Shown: positions 1 through 8,995, counted from the stretch's first letter. The stretch is DNA of 64,000 nucleotides from Gimesia benthica (GCF_009720525.1 NZ_CP043930.1:6522001-6586000); one strand, 5' to 3'. The notes: generated by a model from the sequence alone, not told the origin. Translations and numbers: made by a program.

Positions 1-315
1 TGCGTGTAAGGGACAGAGACTGGTGTGCGATTTCAGCCCCAACGGACAACTATTGATTCGTTCCATGGGGGCGATAGCGCTCACGATATCCAGAATTGAA
101 AGTTCTGAAGGATCAGTAATCAATTCGTAGCCCCCCTTGGGGCCACTTCGCGACTTCAGAATTCCTCCAGCGGTGAGGTCCTGCAGAACACGCGTGAGAT
201 ACCGTCGGGGTACTTTGGTCTTTTCTGCCAGATGATCTGCCGATTCTGGTTTATGGGGTTGCCCCGCCAGACAGGCTACTGCACGCAATGCATATTCATG
301 AGTCTTCGAAAGCAT
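1..315 (-). CDS. Rrf2-family transcriptional regulator (3' end cut by the window edge)
   Basis: The minus strand from the ATG at 315 reads 105 codons without a stop and runs out of the window. The product starts [18 protein letters not shown], followed by the winged helix typical of Rrf2 proteins ([13 protein letters not shown], then [16 protein letters not shown]). Three cysteines near the visible end ([15 protein letters not shown], about residues 89-102) match the Fe-S ligand spacing of IscR/NsrR-like members. The gene is divergent from the flavohemoglobin gene, with only about 130 bp between the starts. In many bacteria the NO-sensing Rrf2 protein NsrR represses hmp, so I infer an NO-responsive repressor of its neighbour. 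The family is clear; the ligand and target are inferred. Confidence 0.87.
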   Translation of the reverse strand, partial: MLSKTHEYALRAVACLAGQPHKPESADHLAEKTKVPRRYLTRVLQDLTAGGILKSRSGPKGGYELITDPSELSILDIVSAIAPMERINSCPLGLKSHTSLCPLHA

Positions 316-355
316 CTGATTTCCCGAAAAATATATGGAGGTCCACAATTAGGCG

Positions 356-384
356 TTGACGTACAAGAAAAACAATTCTATACA
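356..384 (+). promoter_or_regulatory. Predicted sigma-70-type promoter of hmp
   Basis: TTGACG (356-361) and TATACA (379-384) are separated by 17 bp, a near-consensus housekeeping promoter, 60 bp upstream of the hmp start codon. It lies between the divergent Rrf2 gene and hmp, where a repressor site is expected. I could not identify a convincing operator palindrome by eye. Confidence 0.6.
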
Positions 385-444
385 TTCAGGTGCAGTATAA
401 TTAACTTCCCACATATAGCAAGTTTTTCTTCAGGAGAACCATCA

Positions 445-1683
445 ATGCTAAGTGATAAAACCATCGGTATTGTCAAGAATATCACTCCGGTTGTCGCGGC
501 AAATGCGGAAACCGTCACTCGCGTTTTCTACCAGAAGATGTTCGCAGGGAACCCGGAAGTCAAAGCTTTCTTCAATCAATCACACCAACATTCCGGTGGC
601 CAGCAAAAAGCTCTTGCTGGTGCCATCTGCGCTTATTTTTCACACATTGATGATCTGGAGTCCCTCACGCCAGCAATTGAGCTCATTGCTCAGAAGCACT
701 GCTCTTTAGGTATTCAACCCGAACAGTATCCGATCGTCGGCAAGCACTTATTGGCAGCGATTCAGGAGGTTATGGGAGAAGCTGCCACAGACGAAATCTT
801 GGCTGCGGTGGGCGAAGCTTATCAACTCCTTGCGGATGTATGCATAGAACGTGAGCGACAAATTTATGCTGAACAGCGTGCTTTAACTGGAGGCTGGAAC
901 GGCTATCGTCCGTTTATCGTTGAACGTAAGGAATCAGAGAGTAATGTCATTACATCCTTCTATTTGAAGCCTGCCGACAATGGCCCACTTCCGAGCTGGA
1001 TACCGGGCCAATACATTACCGTCAGAATTGATCATCCAACCACTCCCACTTCACCCCGCAACTACAGTCTTTCGGATCAGCCGGGACAAAACTATTTTCG
1101 TATCAGTGTTAAACGCGAAGTGAGCCTCACCCCTGATGCTCCTGCTGGACTGATTTCGAATTATCTACACGATGTAGTTCAGGTTGGCGACACCTTGGAA
1201 ATCGGCCCGCCTTGCGGAGAATTTACATTGAATCTCTCTGATCAGCATGAAACCCCGGTTGTCTTCCTTGCCGGTGGCGTTGGTGTCACTCCATTATTAT
1301 CGATGGCAAAATCGTTGATCGCTTCTCAGCCTGAAGCCCCTCTCTATTTTTTACAGGCAGCACGCAACAGCCAGACTCATGCTTTCAGAAAAGAACTTCA
1401 AGAATTAAAAGATAATGGTCCAAACGTCAGAACGCTTACGATGTATGATTGCCCTCTTGAAGAAGACGTCGAAAGGGAAAATTATGATTCGAATGGCGTT
1501 GTAGATGAAACAATCATTCGTGACTGGACTCCCTTCGAGAATGCCGAATTTTATTTCTGTGGTCCTAAACCGTTCATGCAGAATGTTTATTCTTGCCTAC
1601 ACTCCTTGAATGTCTCAACTGATCGAATTCATTTCGAGTTCTTCGGACCACGCCAGGACATAGAGTCCTTGGCCAACTCTTGA
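445..1683 (+). CDS. hmp: Flavohemoglobin, nitric oxide dioxygenase
   Basis: The 412-residue product has the full flavohemoglobin layout: a globin domain (about 1-140) with the proximal heme histidine at His85 (QKHCSLGI), an FAD-binding domain with RNYSLSD, and an NAD-binding domain with GGVGVTP and a CGPKPFM motif near the C-terminus. The family oxidises NO to nitrate with O2 and NAD(P)H in the cytoplasm. The open frame extends upstream to 232, but the ATG at 445 is preferred: it follows AGGAGA at 432-437, the globin fold begins there, and the promoter at 356-384 lies inside the upstream extension. Length is normal for the family (about 400). Confidence 0.95.
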   Translation: MLSDKTIGIVKNITPVVAANAETVTRVFYQKMFAGNPEVKAFFNQSHQHSGGQQKALAGAICAYFSHIDDLESLTPAIELIAQKHCSLGIQPEQYPIVGKHLLAAIQEVMGEAATDEILAAVGEAYQLLADVCIERERQIYAEQRALTGGWNGYRPFIVERKESESNVITSFYLKPADNGPLPSWIPGQYITVRIDHPTTPTSPRNYSLSDQPGQNYFRISVKREVSLTPDAPAGLISNYLHDVVQVGDTLEIGPPCGEFTLNLSDQHETPVVFLAGGVGVTPLLSMAKSLIASQPEAPLYFLQAARNSQTHAFRKELQELKDNGPNVRTLTMYDCPLEEDVERENYDSNGVVDETIIRDWTPFENAEFYFCGPKPFMQNVYSCLHSLNVSTDRIHFEFFGPRQDIESLANS

Positions 1684-1889
1684 AAACGATTCATAGACTT
1701 GATTTCACATAGAATCAAATACTCGTCGATCCCACAAGAATTATTAGAAATTAAAGCATCCTACTAAACCCCCAATGGGCATGACGACGATATTTTTTTA
1801 TATGTCCTCCTGAGTCAGCTGAAAATCAGGAGCACAATGAGCGCAACACTATGGCTTGGATTCGTCCAGTTCCAATCAATCATAGTGGA

Positions 1890-1932
1890 TGAATGCATCC
1901 GTTTCTTCCTAACACGGATGCATTCATTTTTT
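1890..1932 (+). terminator. Rho-independent terminator
   Basis: A perfect 13-bp stem (1890-1902 pairing with 1914-1926), an 11-nt loop and six T residues (1927-1932). The T tract follows only on the plus strand, so it most likely ends hmp transcription about 200 bp past the stop codon. Confidence 0.8.
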
Positions 1933-2207
1933 CAACACAGTGGCTTTTCATCAATGAAGTTGGTGCTTTGATATCGTCTGGAATTCTTTCCTGCTCCCAT
2001 AAATAAGAATCCATCTGCTTCATTACAGCTTATTCGTTCTTATCTTGTTGTAGGTTATCTGTTGAAGCATGGCTACGATTTAAGGCCGTTCAAACCCGGC
2101 CATTCGGATCTGCTTGCTGCCGGATTGAGGAAATTCGAGGAATAGCTGAGCAGACAATCCTTCTGACCATGACAACATTACTCGTCTTGTCAGCACTGAA
2201 TGACAAT
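1933..2207. other. Gene-free leader of the rnk-like gene
   Basis: No open frame with a ribosome site or recognisable product was found here. The only recognisable elements in the wider hmp to rnk-like gap (1684-2424) are the terminator, the palindrome at 2208 and the sigma-54 promoter at 2325. Confidence 0.5.
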
Positions 2208-2225
2208 TGTCAACATTAGTTGACA
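2208..2225. promoter_or_regulatory. Palindromic enhancer-type operator, TGTCAAC-N4-GTTGACA (copy 1)
   Basis: Perfect palindrome TGTCAAC-ATTA-GTTGACA, 100 bp upstream of a sigma-54 promoter. An extra half-site TGACA (2201-2205) sits just before it. The same 7-4-7 motif recurs at 5311, 6028, 9168 and 9412, always around the two-component genes. I infer binding of the NtrC-type regulator encoded at 6081-7481. Confidence 0.6.
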
Positions 2226-2323
2226 GTGAATCCGAAATGACGATACACAAGAAAACATGGTCAAATCAACTAGCATTTTGCCATATTCAAGCTTACTTTG
2301 ACTATGCTAAGTATCCTCTGAAT

Positions 2324-2339
2324 CGGCCCGATAATTGCA
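2324..2339 (+). promoter_or_regulatory. Sigma-54 (-24/-12) promoter of the rnk-like gene
   Basis: CGGCCCGATAATTGCA has GG (2325-2326) and GC (2337-2338) exactly 10 bp apart with the TTGCA -12 box. Transcription should start near 2350, leaving a leader of about 75 nt before the ATG at 2425. Confidence 0.7.
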
Positions 2340-2424
2340 TCATGGATTTACTGACATAATTTCAGAGACAATGTAATGTTGTGTTCTAAGATTATCATTT
2401 TCTAAAAATCCAGGGATGTAATTG

Positions 2425-2829
2425 ATGAACCAAAAACGAATAGTAATTTCCAAAAGCGATCATCGAAAATTGTCGCTATTGCTGCAGAGCGAGTTCACAC
2501 AGGCGATTGGCAATAACCCCTACATCTCGCGATTAAGGGGGGAGTTATATAACGCCGATATTGTAGAGCCGGATTTTATACCACCAGACATAGTGACGAT
2601 CAATTCGCAGGTAAAACTGATTGATCAGGACTTGAATGAGGATGAGATCTATACCCTAGTCTACCCAGACGAGGCAAACATTAATGACGGAAAATTATCA
2701 ATCCTGACCCCGATTGGCACCGCAATATTCGGCTGCAGGATTGGTGATAAAGTGAGTGGCTATGCAAGTCAAATGCTGATCAAAGAGATCATTTATCAGC
2801 CCCAACGCTCCGGTATAATGTCATCATAA
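2425..2829 (+). CDS. Rnk/GreA C-terminal-domain protein (paralog 1)
   Basis: The 134-residue product starts MNQKRIVISKSDHRKL. It has a short helical N-terminus (about 1-50) followed by the FKBP-like GreA/GreB C-terminal fold (about 55-130; key segments VTINSQVKL, YTLVYPDEA, LSILTPIGTAIFG). This is the layout of Rnk-type proteins that bind RNA polymerase near the secondary channel; the long coiled coil of GreA is absent, so transcript cleavage is not expected. An in-frame TTG precedes the ATG at 2425; the ATG was chosen because AGGGATG lies at a normal distance. Preceded by a palindrome and a sigma-54 promoter. Two paralogs occur nearby (3102-3530, 5382-5789). Confidence 0.85.
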   Translation: MNQKRIVISKSDHRKLSLLLQSEFTQAIGNNPYISRLRGELYNADIVEPDFIPPDIVTINSQVKLIDQDLNEDEIYTLVYPDEANINDGKLSILTPIGTAIFGCRIGDKVSGYASQMLIKEIIYQPQRSGIMSS

Positions 2830-3101
2830 ACGGATCACGGGTAAGGTTGTCTCCATAAGCTGAAATCACGCTGATAACTCAGCTAAGAACCTGTGGAGTA
2901 ATTTTATTTGAAAAATGGCAGGGCCCTCTGCAGTTAAACAATAATCTTTTCCGAGTACAAAAAATACACAACAGGTATGAAAAATCCCACGGCTCCTAAA
3001 GTGTCTGAATCTTTATAGATGTTGATCGGACTCAATTATCAAAGTCCGGCCTCTTTACCTGGTGAGTTTTAAGTATATGAAATCCCAATCCGAAATAAGC
3101 A

Positions 3102-3530
3102 TTATAATTCATAGTGCTTGGTAGCTTCGGGCTGAAAGCAGATCATATCCAACTGGATTTGCTTTGTCCCCTCCGGAAATTCCCACTCTATAGTATCCCC
3201 AACGCTATATCCCAAAATTGCGACTCCCAAGTCGGAGAGGATCGAGAGCTTTCCTTCTTCCAAATCAGCATCTTGAGGAAACACGAGCGTGTAGACCCGT
3301 TGCTTCCCAGTCTTGCAGTCAGTCATTTTGACTTGAGTATTCATAGTGACCAGATATGGCGGAATTTGATCTGGAGGAACTATCTTTGCTCGTAATAATT
3401 CTGTCTCAAGATGACGGATATAAGAAGGAGGTGGTGACGCAAATTGATTTGCAACGAGCAGCAGTTCTTGTAGCCTGCTGTAATCGTACTCGGAGATAGT
3501 AACCGCCCGATATTTATTTGGATTCGACAT
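3102..3530 (-). CDS. Rnk/GreA C-terminal-domain protein (paralog 2)
   Basis: The 142-residue product has the Rnk layout: N-terminal helices (RAVTISEYDYSRLQELL), then the GreA-C fold with VTMNTQVKMTD, YTLVFPQDAD, LSILSDLGVAILGYSVGD and a C-terminal FQPEA. It is the most divergent of the three paralogs here and closest to canonical Rnk, with an acidic EWEFPEG insertion before the last strand. The ATG at 3530 is preferred over an upstream in-frame start because an AGGA lies about 9 nt before it. No sigma-54 promoter or palindrome was convincing upstream, unlike paralogs 1 and 3, so its control may differ. Role: probable RNA-polymerase-binding modulator, by family. Confidence 0.85.
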   Translation of the reverse strand: MSNPNKYRAVTISEYDYSRLQELLLVANQFASPPPSYIRHLETELLRAKIVPPDQIPPYLVTMNTQVKMTDCKTGKQRVYTLVFPQDADLEEGKLSILSDLGVAILGYSVGDTIEWEFPEGTKQIQLDMICFQPEATKHYEL

Positions 3531-3834
3531 TTTGCACATTCCTGTGGAGAACGTATCAGTAAGTGGTTTACAACAATTCAAGTAATTCTCAATCTAAAAT
3601 AAAGCGATCCAATACTGGTCCAATTCATGTAGAGTAAAACTATATGAGCACACAATATATCATCAAGTAAACGCATCTTTTCTCAGTTGGACCAGATAAG
3701 CTGTTCTGCATATGTTAACTTCACTGAAAGCGAAGAGTTGGGCACGCACTAGATCCTTTGCTCTCCATTTTCCAGATCCATGAGCTGAACGTCAACTAGA
3801 TAGAGGCCTTCCAGCTGACATCCCCGCGTTCTGA

Positions 3835-4340
3835 GGATATTTCATACAGGCTTCAGATACGGGCTAGATCACGTAACCGGATACGTAATTCGGTCCATTC
3901 GTCTCGAACACTTTTGTAGCGGTAGCTGGCTCGTGGAAATTTCAATACCCGTGCAATCACGACGTTCACTTTGGGAATAACCTTCCTGAAGCCGCTTCAC
4001 CACTACGTGACGACAATCAGACCTCATGCCTTTCCCTGGACGACATCCTGCAGCGTCTTCTTATCGAGGCTGAGGTCGGCCACGAGCTGTTTCAGCTTCT
4101 TGTTTTCTTCCTCGAGTTGCTTCAGACGCCGCAGTTCAGCCACCCCCATCCCGGCGTACTTCTTACTCCAGCGATAGAAGGCCTGCTCAGAAATGCCCAT
4201 CTTGCGGGTCACGTCCGCCATTGTGGTTCCTGATTCAGCCTGGCGTAAAACAAAAGCAATTTGTTCTTCTGTGTAGCGTTTTCGTTTAATAGATCTGATC
4301 CCTTTCCAGAATACAAGATAACAATATCTCTCGCATTCCG
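3835..4340 (-). pseudogene. Remnant of an IS3-family transposase (orfA plus broken orfB start)
   Basis: Minus-strand frames encode an IS3-type OrfA helix-turn-helix and leucine-zipper region (KRKRYTEEQIAFVLRQAE, KMGISEQAFYRWSKKY, then LKQLEEENKKLKQLVADL, at 4024-4310). After it, shifted frames read VVKRLQEGYSQSERR and FPRASYRYKSVRDEW, the start of OrfB, and then decay. There is no intact start, no DDE domain and no paired inverted repeat that I could find. It separates two Rnk-like genes and points to an old insertion. A second IS3 remnant at 17850-18440 carries the integrase half of a similar OrfB. Confidence 0.75.
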
Positions 4341-4377
4341 CATGGATCAAGAAACAGGGGAAGGGGCATTGTATCAA

Positions 4378-4898
4378 TGGCTTTCTCCGATAGGCTATAG
4401 CAATATAAAGGCGAGAGGCCTTAATAGATAACGAAAGGCAACCTTAATCCTGGTTAGCCAGAAGAGATAAAGCTGATTGAATTCACAGGCAATAAATAGC
4501 AGTTGTAATTAGTCTTAGTAAACGATGAGGGGGGCAGGGGCATCTTGATGGACTCGGTCTCGGTGATGATATGTTGTTAAATATGGAGAATCCACTTTCT
4601 TTATACCCGACTGAGGCACAGTCCACATTCGCTGGATGACCGCTTTCAGAACTCTGAGAAACCTTCACTGGCCGCAGTGCCACAGTGTTTATGAACTCCA
4701 CCTTCCATTCAGGTGTCGTGCTTTCAGATAAAAAACAACTGCATGCGACTTACCATAAGTGGCTGTTTTTCTGCGAGTGACTGATAGAAGCAATTATGAT
4801 TCGCCCGTCTCGTTCGCAAACTGCTGTTTTTACGACGGGATTCCTAACCACTTGCTTACAAAGTTGCAATAACCCAAATCTGGAATGCATGTTTTTAT
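4378..4898. other. Gene-free stretch upstream of the small membrane protein
   Basis: Only short, low-quality open frames were found, without ribosome sites. The recognisable element is the sigma-54 promoter at its right edge. No copy of the TGTCAAC palindrome was found upstream of that promoter; the nearest copy is downstream, at 5311. Confidence 0.5.
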
Positions 4899-4913
4899 GG
4901 CCCACGATTTGCT
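4898..4913 (+). promoter_or_regulatory. Sigma-54 (-24/-12) promoter of the 94-residue membrane protein gene
   Basis: TGGCCCACGATTTGCT has GG (4899-4900) and GC (4911-4912) 10 bp apart with a full TTTGC -12 box. Predicted start near 4924, with a ribosome site at 4965-4969 and the ATG at 4979. Confidence 0.7.
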
Positions 4914-4978
4914 TCTCTCATGTAAATGAGATTTGTCGTTTTCGATCCACGAATGTCCCTGATGCAGGAGGGCTGAAC

Positions 4979-5263
4979 ATGCTGATGAAATCAAATCATG
5001 AAACCCGTTCCCGCCAGAAAATCAGGCGACACACACAGGGCTCGTTTGAGAGGCTGAGTGCTTCACGAATGACACCTTACGTGGAAACTCACGCGACGCG
5101 AATGTCACGCAGCGTAGAAGAAACAGACTCGTATCGGGCAGAGTCTTTCATGGTTATCAGGCTGATCCTGATCCTGGTACTGTTGGGAATCACACCTTTT
5201 GTCCTGTTCCTGCTGTCCTTACAGCTGTACCCGGATCTGCTGCAGATTGATATCACACCTTAA
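4979..5263 (+). CDS. Small membrane protein, 94 residues, function unknown
   Basis: The ATG at 4979 follows AGGAGGG at 4966-4972. The first 57 residues are polar and basic (KSNHETRSRQKIRRH, later VEETDSYRAES). A single C-terminal hydrophobic segment (about 59-82, IRLILILVLLGITPFVLFLL) follows, ending LYPDLLQIDITP. The topology suggests a tail-anchored inner-membrane protein. No family recognised. A strong sigma-54 promoter precedes it, grouping it with the stress island controlled by the two-component system at 6081-8713; a second small membrane protein (8846-8995) shares this. Open frame continues upstream to 4796, but that region contains the promoter. Confidence 0.65.
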   Translation: MLMKSNHETRSRQKIRRHTQGSFERLSASRMTPYVETHATRMSRSVEETDSYRAESFMVIRLILILVLLGITPFVLFLLSLQLYPDLLQIDITP

Positions 5264-5280
5264 GCTGTGACCTGCCTGGG

Positions 5281-5336
5281 GAAGGGGCTGTCAACGCGAC
5301 GGGGAGCGCTCGTCAATCGCGGTTGACAGCCCTTCC
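5281..5336. repeat. Inverted repeat with an embedded TGTCAAC-type operator (copy 2)
   Basis: A 5' arm (5282-5295, ending CTGTCAAC) pairs with a 3' arm (5322-5334, GTTGACAGCCCTT) around a 26-nt loop. The right arm also forms CGTCAAT-CGCG-GTTGACA (5311-5328), the 7-4-7 operator with two changes. It lies between convergent genes. There is no T tract, so it is not a classical terminator; it may be a hairpin terminator, an operator, or both. Confidence 0.5.
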
Positions 5337-5381
5337 CATCTCAGGCTGGTCTTGAATTTAACGTGAAAACATTCGGGGATT

Positions 5382-5789
5382 TCAGGAAGGAACCCGCGCC
5401 CGTTCCGGCTGGAAGACAATCTCTTTAATCTGCATGCGGCTGGCGTTCCCGCTCACCACATCCCCTGTTTTACAGCCTAATATAGCAGTTCCAATCGGCG
5501 TCAGAATCGACAGCCTTCCGCTGGCGATATTAGCCTGGTCCGGATAGACGAGCACATAGGTCTCATCTTCATTGATATCCAGATCGACCAGGGTGACCTT
5601 GGAATTCATCGTCACCACATCGGGGCTGATCTCTTCTGGATCGACAATCACCGCAGCCTCCAGTTCACTCCGTAAACCGGTCAGGTACGGCTTATTCCCA
5701 ATTGCCTGGGTGTACTCGCTGTTTAACAGTCGCGAGAGTTTATAATAATCGTTCCTCGTGATTACGATCTGTTTCTGTTTTAAATTCAT
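5382..5789 (-). CDS. Rnk/GreA C-terminal-domain protein (paralog 3)
   Basis: The 135-residue product starts MNLKQKQIVITRNDYYKLSR and is very similar to paralog 1 at 2425 along its whole length (TQAIGNKPYLTGLR, VTMNSKVTLVDLD, YVLVYPDQANI, LSILTPIGTAILGCKTGD). The FKBP-like GreA-C fold covers about 55-130, with no coiled-coil cleavage domain. The ATG at 5789 follows GGAAAAGGAAG and aligns with the paralog; an upstream in-frame start at 5852 would add an unsupported basic leader. A textbook sigma-54 promoter lies 93 bp upstream, and an operator palindrome lies at 6028. Probable RNA-polymerase-binding stress modulator. Confidence 0.87.
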   Translation of the reverse strand: MNLKQKQIVITRNDYYKLSRLLNSEYTQAIGNKPYLTGLRSELEAAVIVDPEEISPDVVTMNSKVTLVDLDINEDETYVLVYPDQANIASGRLSILTPIGTAILGCKTGDVVSGNASRMQIKEIVFQPERARVPS

Positions 5790-5881
5790 CTTCCTTTTCC
5801 TGACTTCAAATCTATCAGTCGATACTCGTATTCCATCGGTAATTCGCATCATCCAGTCGCGTGGACTGTAGATCTCTTAGA

Positions 5882-5897
5882 GCAAGTTTCAGGCCAG
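5882..5897 (-). promoter_or_regulatory. Sigma-54 (-24/-12) promoter of rnk-like paralog 3
   Basis: On the minus strand CTGGCCTGAAACTTGC has GG and GC 10 bp apart (plus-strand GC at 5882-5883, CC at 5894-5895), matching TGGC-N7-TTGC. The operator at 6028-6045 lies about 130 bp upstream, a normal enhancer distance for an NtrC-type activator. Confidence 0.78.
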
Positions 5898-6027
5898 TAC
5901 CTCACAGCGGCAATCGGTTCCGTGCAGGGGGCGCCAATTCGACATCGATTGATCTATAGACTGCCGGTTTTTCCGGAATTGGCACTTAAGAAAACGGGAC
6001 CATGGGGTGTGAACGGGGGCTGACAGG

Positions 6028-6045
6028 TGTCGCCCCGGGTTGACA
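6028..6045. promoter_or_regulatory. Palindromic operator TGTCGCC-CCGG-GTTGACA (copy 3)
   Basis: Seven-four-seven palindrome with one perfect half and a changed left half. A TGACA (6021-6025) precedes it, as at 2201. It lies between the stop of the response-regulator gene and the sigma-54 promoter at 5882-5897, upstream of the latter. Confidence 0.55.
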
Positions 6046-6080
6046 GTCTCCAAGAGAGACACTCACGCCGCCCGAAAATT

Positions 6081-7481
6081 TTACGAGCGAAAATCTGCCG
6101 CAGAAATATTGTGCTTGTTCAGCAGTTTATGCAGCCCCTGTCGCGAGAGGCCAGCCTGCTGCGCTGCCTGTGAGATATTCCCCTCATGCTTTTCCAGTAA
6201 AGCGGTCAGGTACTGATACTCGGCGTTTTCAATGGCCTCATCCCGTGATCCCTCGGCCACGCCACTGGAATCGTGCTGGAGATCCGCCGGCGGGTTAAGT
6301 AGTGATTCAGGAAGCTCGGTCTTTTCAATCGTCTCCCCACGTGTCAACGCGACGGCACGTTCGATCACATTCTTCAATTCCCGAATATTTCCCGGCCAGG
6401 AGTATTCCCGCAGAGACTCCAGGGTCTCCGGGGCGAACTGCAACTCGCGACCACTTTTCTTCAGGGTCAGATTGAGAAAATGTTCGGCCAGTAAGACAAC
6501 GTCATCTTCCCGATCACGCAGGGGAGGCAGTTCGATATGAATCACTCCCAGTCGATAATACAGATCGCCACGAAAACGACCGGCACTCACTTCCGCTTCC
6601 AGGTTCCGATTGGTCGCACAGACGAATCGCGTATCGATCTGCACGGCCTGACTTTTTCCCACAGGCGTAAAACGGGATTCCTGAATCGCCCGCAACAGCT
6701 TGGACTGCGACGCAGCCGGCAACTCACCGATTTCATCAAAGAATGCGGTCCCCTTGTCGGCCAGTTTCAGCAAGCCTTCCTGGTCGTTCACCGCGCCGGT
6801 AAAAGCCCCTTTCACATGACCAAACAGCACCGATTCGAACAGGGATTCCGGAATCGCCGTGCAATCGATGACCTGAAAGTTTTCCTTACTGCGCAGACTG
6901 TGCGCGTGAATGGTCTGCGCGACCACCTCTTTTCCGGTCCCGCTTTCTCCGGTAATTAACACATTCACATCGGTCTCGGCGATGCGGTCGACGATATCCA
7001 GAATTTCCATGAGCGGAGCGCTTGACCCGACGATATTCGGAAACCGTTTCGCTAATTCACTCTGTTCGCGGGCGCTGATGCTCTCGCTCCGCTGGAAAAC
7101 ACGACTCGGAATGGCCAGCGCCCTTCGGACGCTCGCCAGCAGATCTTCATATTTCACCGGCTTCAACAGGTAGTCGGTGATTCCCAGACGGATACTTTCA
7201 ATCGCAGACGGCATGGAAGGCACGCCGGTCACAACGATCAGTGGAATGTGCGGCCAGTTACTGCGTCCCTGGTGCAGCAGTTCCAGCTTGAGATTGCCCG
7301 GCATATTCAGGTCAGACAGAATGAGATCGAAGGGCTCCGCTTCCAGTTTTTCAATCGCGGCCCCCGCATTCGAAACACAAACACAGTCAAACCCGGCTTT
7401 GCGCAGCAACTGCCCGGTCGTTTTCAGATACAGCGGTTCGTCGTCTGCAATCAGGATTCGCGGGGTCTGCTTTTCACTCAT
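6081..7481 (-). CDS. NtrC-family sigma-54-dependent response regulator
   Basis: The 466-residue protein has an N-terminal receiver domain (ILIADDEP acidic pocket, phospho-acceptor Asp in [10 protein letters not shown], Lys in YLLKPVK). A sigma-54 AAA+ domain follows (about 145-380) with Walker A GESGTGKE, the sigma-54 contact loop GAFTGA and an arginine-finger region (FRGDLYYRL). It ends in a Fis-type helix-turn-helix ([20 protein letters not shown]). Such proteins bind enhancers and open sigma-54 promoters by ATP hydrolysis. The kinase gene lies 68 bp upstream on the same strand. Five strong sigma-54 promoters and repeated palindromes in 2.2-9.5 kb make a local regulon very likely; direct binding is inferred. 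Confidence 0.95.
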   Translation of the reverse strand: MSEKQTPRILIADDEPLYLKTTGQLLRKAGFDCVCVSNAGAAIEKLEAEPFDLILSDLNMPGNLKLELLHQGRSNWPHIPLIVVTGVPSMPSAIESIRLGITDYLLKPVKYEDLLASVRRALAIPSRVFQRSESISAREQSELAKRFPNIVGSSAPLMEILDIVDRIAETDVNVLITGESGTGKEVVAQTIHAHSLRSKENFQVIDCTAIPESLFESVLFGHVKGAFTGAVNDQEGLLKLADKGTAFFDEIGELPAASQSKLLRAIQESRFTPVGKSQAVQIDTRFVCATNRNLEAEVSAGRFRGDLYYRLGVIHIELPPLRDREDDVVLLAEHFLNLTLKKSGRELQFAPETLESLREYSWPGNIRELKNVIERAVALTRGETIEKTELPESLLNPPADLQHDSSGVAEGSRDEAIENAEYQYLTALLEKHEGNISQAAQQAGLSRQGLHKLLNKHNISAADFRS

Positions 7482-7549
7482 GAATGTCTTCTCTTCGTCT
7501 GTTGCACTTCAGGATCAGATCAATGGAACTCAGACAGTAACGCTTTACG

Positions 7550-8713
7550 TTAACGATTCCCGGGAGGATCTGCTACCGGGAAGTTCGCCGTGAAGACAGC
7601 CCCTGCTCCCGGTTGACTGGTCACTTCGATAGTGCCTCCCATCGCCTCGATCAGACTCCGTGACACCGACAATCCCAGCCCCATCCCCTGCTTGGAATCT
7701 CCAACTTTAGTCGTGAAGAAAGGATCGAAAATCCGCGGCAGATCGGTCGGCTGAATCCCCTCCCCCTGATCGATCACCGCCACACTGACAGTAGTATCAC
7801 CGGCCCCCACTTCTAAACGGACAGCACTTCCTTCCGGGGATGCCTGGATCGCATTCTGCATCAGGTTCAACAGGATCTGCTTGACCTCCCCTTCAGGCAG
7901 CGTCACCTGGACCTCTTCCCGATCCGATTCGCAGTTTATCGCGACACCGGCTTTCGCAGCCGCGGGCTGCGAGAGACAGACAACGTCCTCAATCGCACGC
8001 GATAATGAAAAGGTCGTCGCATCATGCGAACTGGGGCGATACAACTGATACATCTGATGGGTAATCGAACTGATCCGTTCAATTTCACTGTCGATCAATT
8101 CCAGCAGTTCGTAATGTTCGTTATCGGGAGCGATATCAGCTTTGAACAGCGCGAATGCGTTGCGGATCCCCGCCAGGGGATTGTTGACTTCGTGTGCCAC
8201 GCCAGCGGCCAGTTGGCCCAGCGCGGCCAGCTTTTCCATTTTCCGACGATGAATTTCCAGCTGCGTAATCCGGGTGGTCCGCTCCTGCACAAGCTGCTCC
8301 AGATGCGCTGCATGCAGCCGCAACTGCTCTTTTAACTCGTGCCGTTCCGTGATATCGCGAATGCTGGTACGGAAACCGAGGTGCGTTCCCGAATCGTTAT
8401 AGATCGGCTGCCAGGAAACTGCCGTCCACAGACTGCGCCCGTCGCGGTGAGCGGTACGGAATTCGATATCATTTCCGATATCTCCCTGTTGCGCCGCGGT
8501 CAGAATCTCTGTGATGCGTGAACGGTCCTCTTCCGCGACCAGCGGCAGCGGGTAGTCCGGCATCACCAGGCATTCTTCGGGCGTGTAGCCGGTCATCCGT
8601 TCGACGGTCGCATTGACCCACAGCAGACGTCCATCCGGAGCATGCCAGCTTTCCCAGTCATAGGTGTAATTGGCAATCGCTCGAAAACAATCTGCACTGA
8701 ATTCGCCGGACAT
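7550..8713 (-). CDS. Cytoplasmic PAS-domain sensor histidine kinase
   Basis: The 387-residue product has no membrane segment. It contains a PAS/PAC sensor (about 10-140; RLLWVNATVERMTGYTPEE, FRTSIRDITER), a linker coiled coil, a dimerisation domain with phospho-acceptor His in GVAHEVNNPLAGI, and an ATPase domain with N-box NLMQNAIQA, DQGEGI and GMGLGLSVS. The NPLAGI type is usual for NtrB-like kinases that pair with NtrC-type regulators, and the gene directly precedes such a regulator. The ATG at 8713 follows GAGG; an upstream in-frame start at 8800 only adds an unconserved basic leader. The signal is unknown; a soluble PAS points to an intracellular cue such as redox state, O2 or a small ligand. 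Confidence 0.93.
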   Translation of the reverse strand: MSGEFSADCFRAIANYTYDWESWHAPDGRLLWVNATVERMTGYTPEECLVMPDYPLPLVAEEDRSRITEILTAAQQGDIGNDIEFRTAHRDGRSLWTAVSWQPIYNDSGTHLGFRTSIRDITERHELKEQLRLHAAHLEQLVQERTTRITQLEIHRRKMEKLAALGQLAAGVAHEVNNPLAGIRNAFALFKADIAPDNEHYELLELIDSEIERISSITHQMYQLYRPSSHDATTFSLSRAIEDVVCLSQPAAAKAGVAINCESDREEVQVTLPEGEVKQILLNLMQNAIQASPEGSAVRLEVGAGDTTVSVAVIDQGEGIQPTDLPRIFDPFFTTKVGDSKQGMGLGLSVSRSLIEAMGGTIEVTSQPGAGAVFTANFPVADPPGNR

Positions 8714-8845
8714 GAAGCCTCGCCGCCTGTTCTGATGGATGTCTATCACGGGTGAAGTACAAAATCCCCGACAGGGAATGTTCTTCAAAGCGCATTCCAT
8801 TTTAACCGGCGGCGGGCAATTGAATAGAGACGATTCGATCAGATT

Positions 8846-8995
8846 CTACGTCAGTGCCTGCAACAGGATCGCGAGCAGAATCACCAGAAAGAGGATCACC
8901 TGCCCTAATACATCCTCCCGCTCCGCCTGTGCAGGCAATCGTGGAGGAGTGAATGGAACCAGCCGAGGAGTCTGTTTGTTTAATAAATTGCGCAT
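8846..8995 (-). CDS. Very small membrane protein, 49 residues
   Basis: The minus strand from the ATG at 8995 encodes 49 residues: a polar, proline-rich start (NKQTPRLVPFTPPRLPAQAE) and one C-terminal membrane helix (GQVILFLVILLAILLQALT) ending at a TAG. AAAGG lies upstream at a normal distance. Longer overlapping frames on both strands lack protein-like composition. A textbook sigma-54 promoter sits 63 bp upstream (9058-9073), and the kinase gene follows 132 bp downstream on the same strand, so this gene may lead the kinase-regulator operon. Tail-anchored topology resembles the 94-residue protein at 4979. No family recognised. Confidence 0.65.
   Translation of the reverse strand: MRNLLNKQTPRLVPFTPPRLPAQAEREDVLGQVILFLVILLAILLQALT

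Noticed and set aside
4483..4701. A 72-codon minus-strand frame
   Set aside because: No ribosome site, proline- and serine-rich odd composition and no family; probably non-coding.
5281..5336. Classical rho-independent terminator
   Set aside because: The stem is good, but no T tract follows on either strand, so it is listed as an inverted repeat with an operator.
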